From the NCBI RefSeq assembly GCF_000455345.1, contig NZ_HG315690.1, positions 2,640,313-2,704,312 on the forward strand: a stretch of DNA of 64,000 bases, given 5' to 3'. Source of the stretch: Halopiger goleimassiliensis (lineage in GTDB: Archaea; Halobacteriota; Halobacteria; Halobacteriales; Natrialbaceae). Positions within the stretch are counted from its first letter, which is position 1, and each line of letters begins with the position of its first letter. Under the pieces are notes generated by a model. That model was not told the origin of the DNA. It saw nothing but the letters and a program-made list of their open reading frames with translations, and searched no databases. Shown here piece after piece: positions 63,581 through 64,000 of this stretch. A program made the translations under genes and the position numbers.

Positions 63581-64000
63581 TCACTGAGCACCCTGCAGCG
63601 GCGTTCGCTCGACGAGTTCCTCCTGGATCGACTCCTGGGTGGCGACCAGTTGCTCCTGGTCGACGGTGAACCCGGCGTCGTCGTACTCCGACTGATCGGG
63701 GAACTCGTCGGGCTGGTCGAGTTCGTCCGCCCGGATCGGCCGGACGTAGGCGTCGAAGAACAGTTCCTGACAGTCCAGGCTCAGCACGTAGTCCATGAAC
63801 AGCTTGGCCGCCTCGGGGTTCGGAGCGTCCCGCAGGAGGGCGTAGCCGTAGGGGACGGTCATCGCCCCCGGCTCGCCGTTCGGTCCCGTGAGAACCGTCA
63901 CGTCGATCTGATCCTCGTCGAACTCGTCGTTGTTGTACTTCAAGTTCAGCCCCGTGTAGTCGTACTCGACGACGGTCGAGATCTCGCCGCTGGTCATCGG
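63581..64000 (-). CDS. ABC transporter extracellular solute-binding protein (5' truncated by window)
   Basis: Open to the window edge; only the C-terminal ~139 residues are seen. 'YGYALLRDAPNPEAAKLFMD' is the C-lobe helix of family-1 binding proteins for iron, thiamine or aminophosphonate. The tail is Gln/Glu-rich. Ligand cannot be assigned from this part. Confidence 0.85.
   Translation of the reverse strand, partial: PMTSGEISTVVEYDYTGLNLKYNNDEFDEDQIDVTVLTGPNGEPGAMTVPYGYALLRDAPNPEAAKLFMDYVLSLDCQELFFDAYVRPIRADELDQPDEFPDQSEYDDAGFTVDQEQLVATQESIQEELVERTPLQGAQ

Noticed and set aside
1..64000. tRNA, rRNA or CRISPR array
   Set aside because: No cloverleaf, rRNA segment or regular spacer-repeat series was seen by eye; the tandem EthD repeat is protein-coding, not a CRISPR.

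Overview
The window is GC-rich and its predicted proteins are strongly acidic. It carries an archaeal proteasome-activating nucleotidase, an A/V-type ATP synthase subunit D, a bat-type HTH regulator, Tat/lipobox exports and a sensory rhodopsin II with its transducer. Together these indicate a halophilic archaeon, probably a Natrialbales-type haloarchaeon. This rests on family recognition only; no database search was run.

Layout. (1) 1-4726: a five-gene branched-chain/aromatic-acid type ABC transporter (binding protein, LivH, LivM, LivG, LivF) ending in a hairpin terminator. (2) 4727-5808: no clear gene. It holds a 254-bp IS6-type miniature element with terminal inverted repeats, an 8-bp target duplication and a transposase C-terminal remnant, plus an isolated AT-rich palindrome. 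(3) 5809-19902: an aromatic (phenylacetate) catabolic region. It has two phenylacetate-CoA ligases, a MaoC hydratase, two hotdog thioesterases, a second Liv-type transporter with a fused LivHM permease, a bat-type regulator divergent from paaABCD, and a PaaD split into two overlapping genes. (4) 19957-32639: a penicillin-acylase-like enzyme, LLM oxidoreductase, M24 peptidase, sugar epimerase, a ThDP enzyme, EthD-like proteins (one with a tandem duplication), a VOC protein, an HD protein, an IclR regulator and an amidohydrolase. This looks like accessory catabolism whose substrate is unknown. (5) 33203-37666: an Lhr-type helicase whose Walker A motif is interrupted by a 563-residue intein with LAGLIDADG motifs and an HTH-like segment. 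(6) 37815-44848: CPBP protease and alcohol dehydrogenase, then a phototaxis/retinal island: lycopene cyclase and Brp/Blh facing away from htrII-sopII. (7) 45045-49258: a giant RND/MMPL exporter with a long coiled coil, overlapping a TrmB-like regulator. (8) 49295-60523: M28, M3 and M14 peptidases, PAN, pyruvoyl arginine decarboxylase, ATP synthase subunit D and small conserved proteins. (9) 60561-64000: an iron/polyamine-type ABC operon on the minus strand with a 42-codon gene overlapping both neighbours, cut by the window end.

The most unusual signal is a family of two-hairpin palindromic inserts found inside four unrelated genes (paaC, RND exporter, M28 peptidase, PepF). All four lie in the same codon phase and each adds a hydrophilic loop without breaking the reading frame. 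They resemble protein-embedded palindromic elements.
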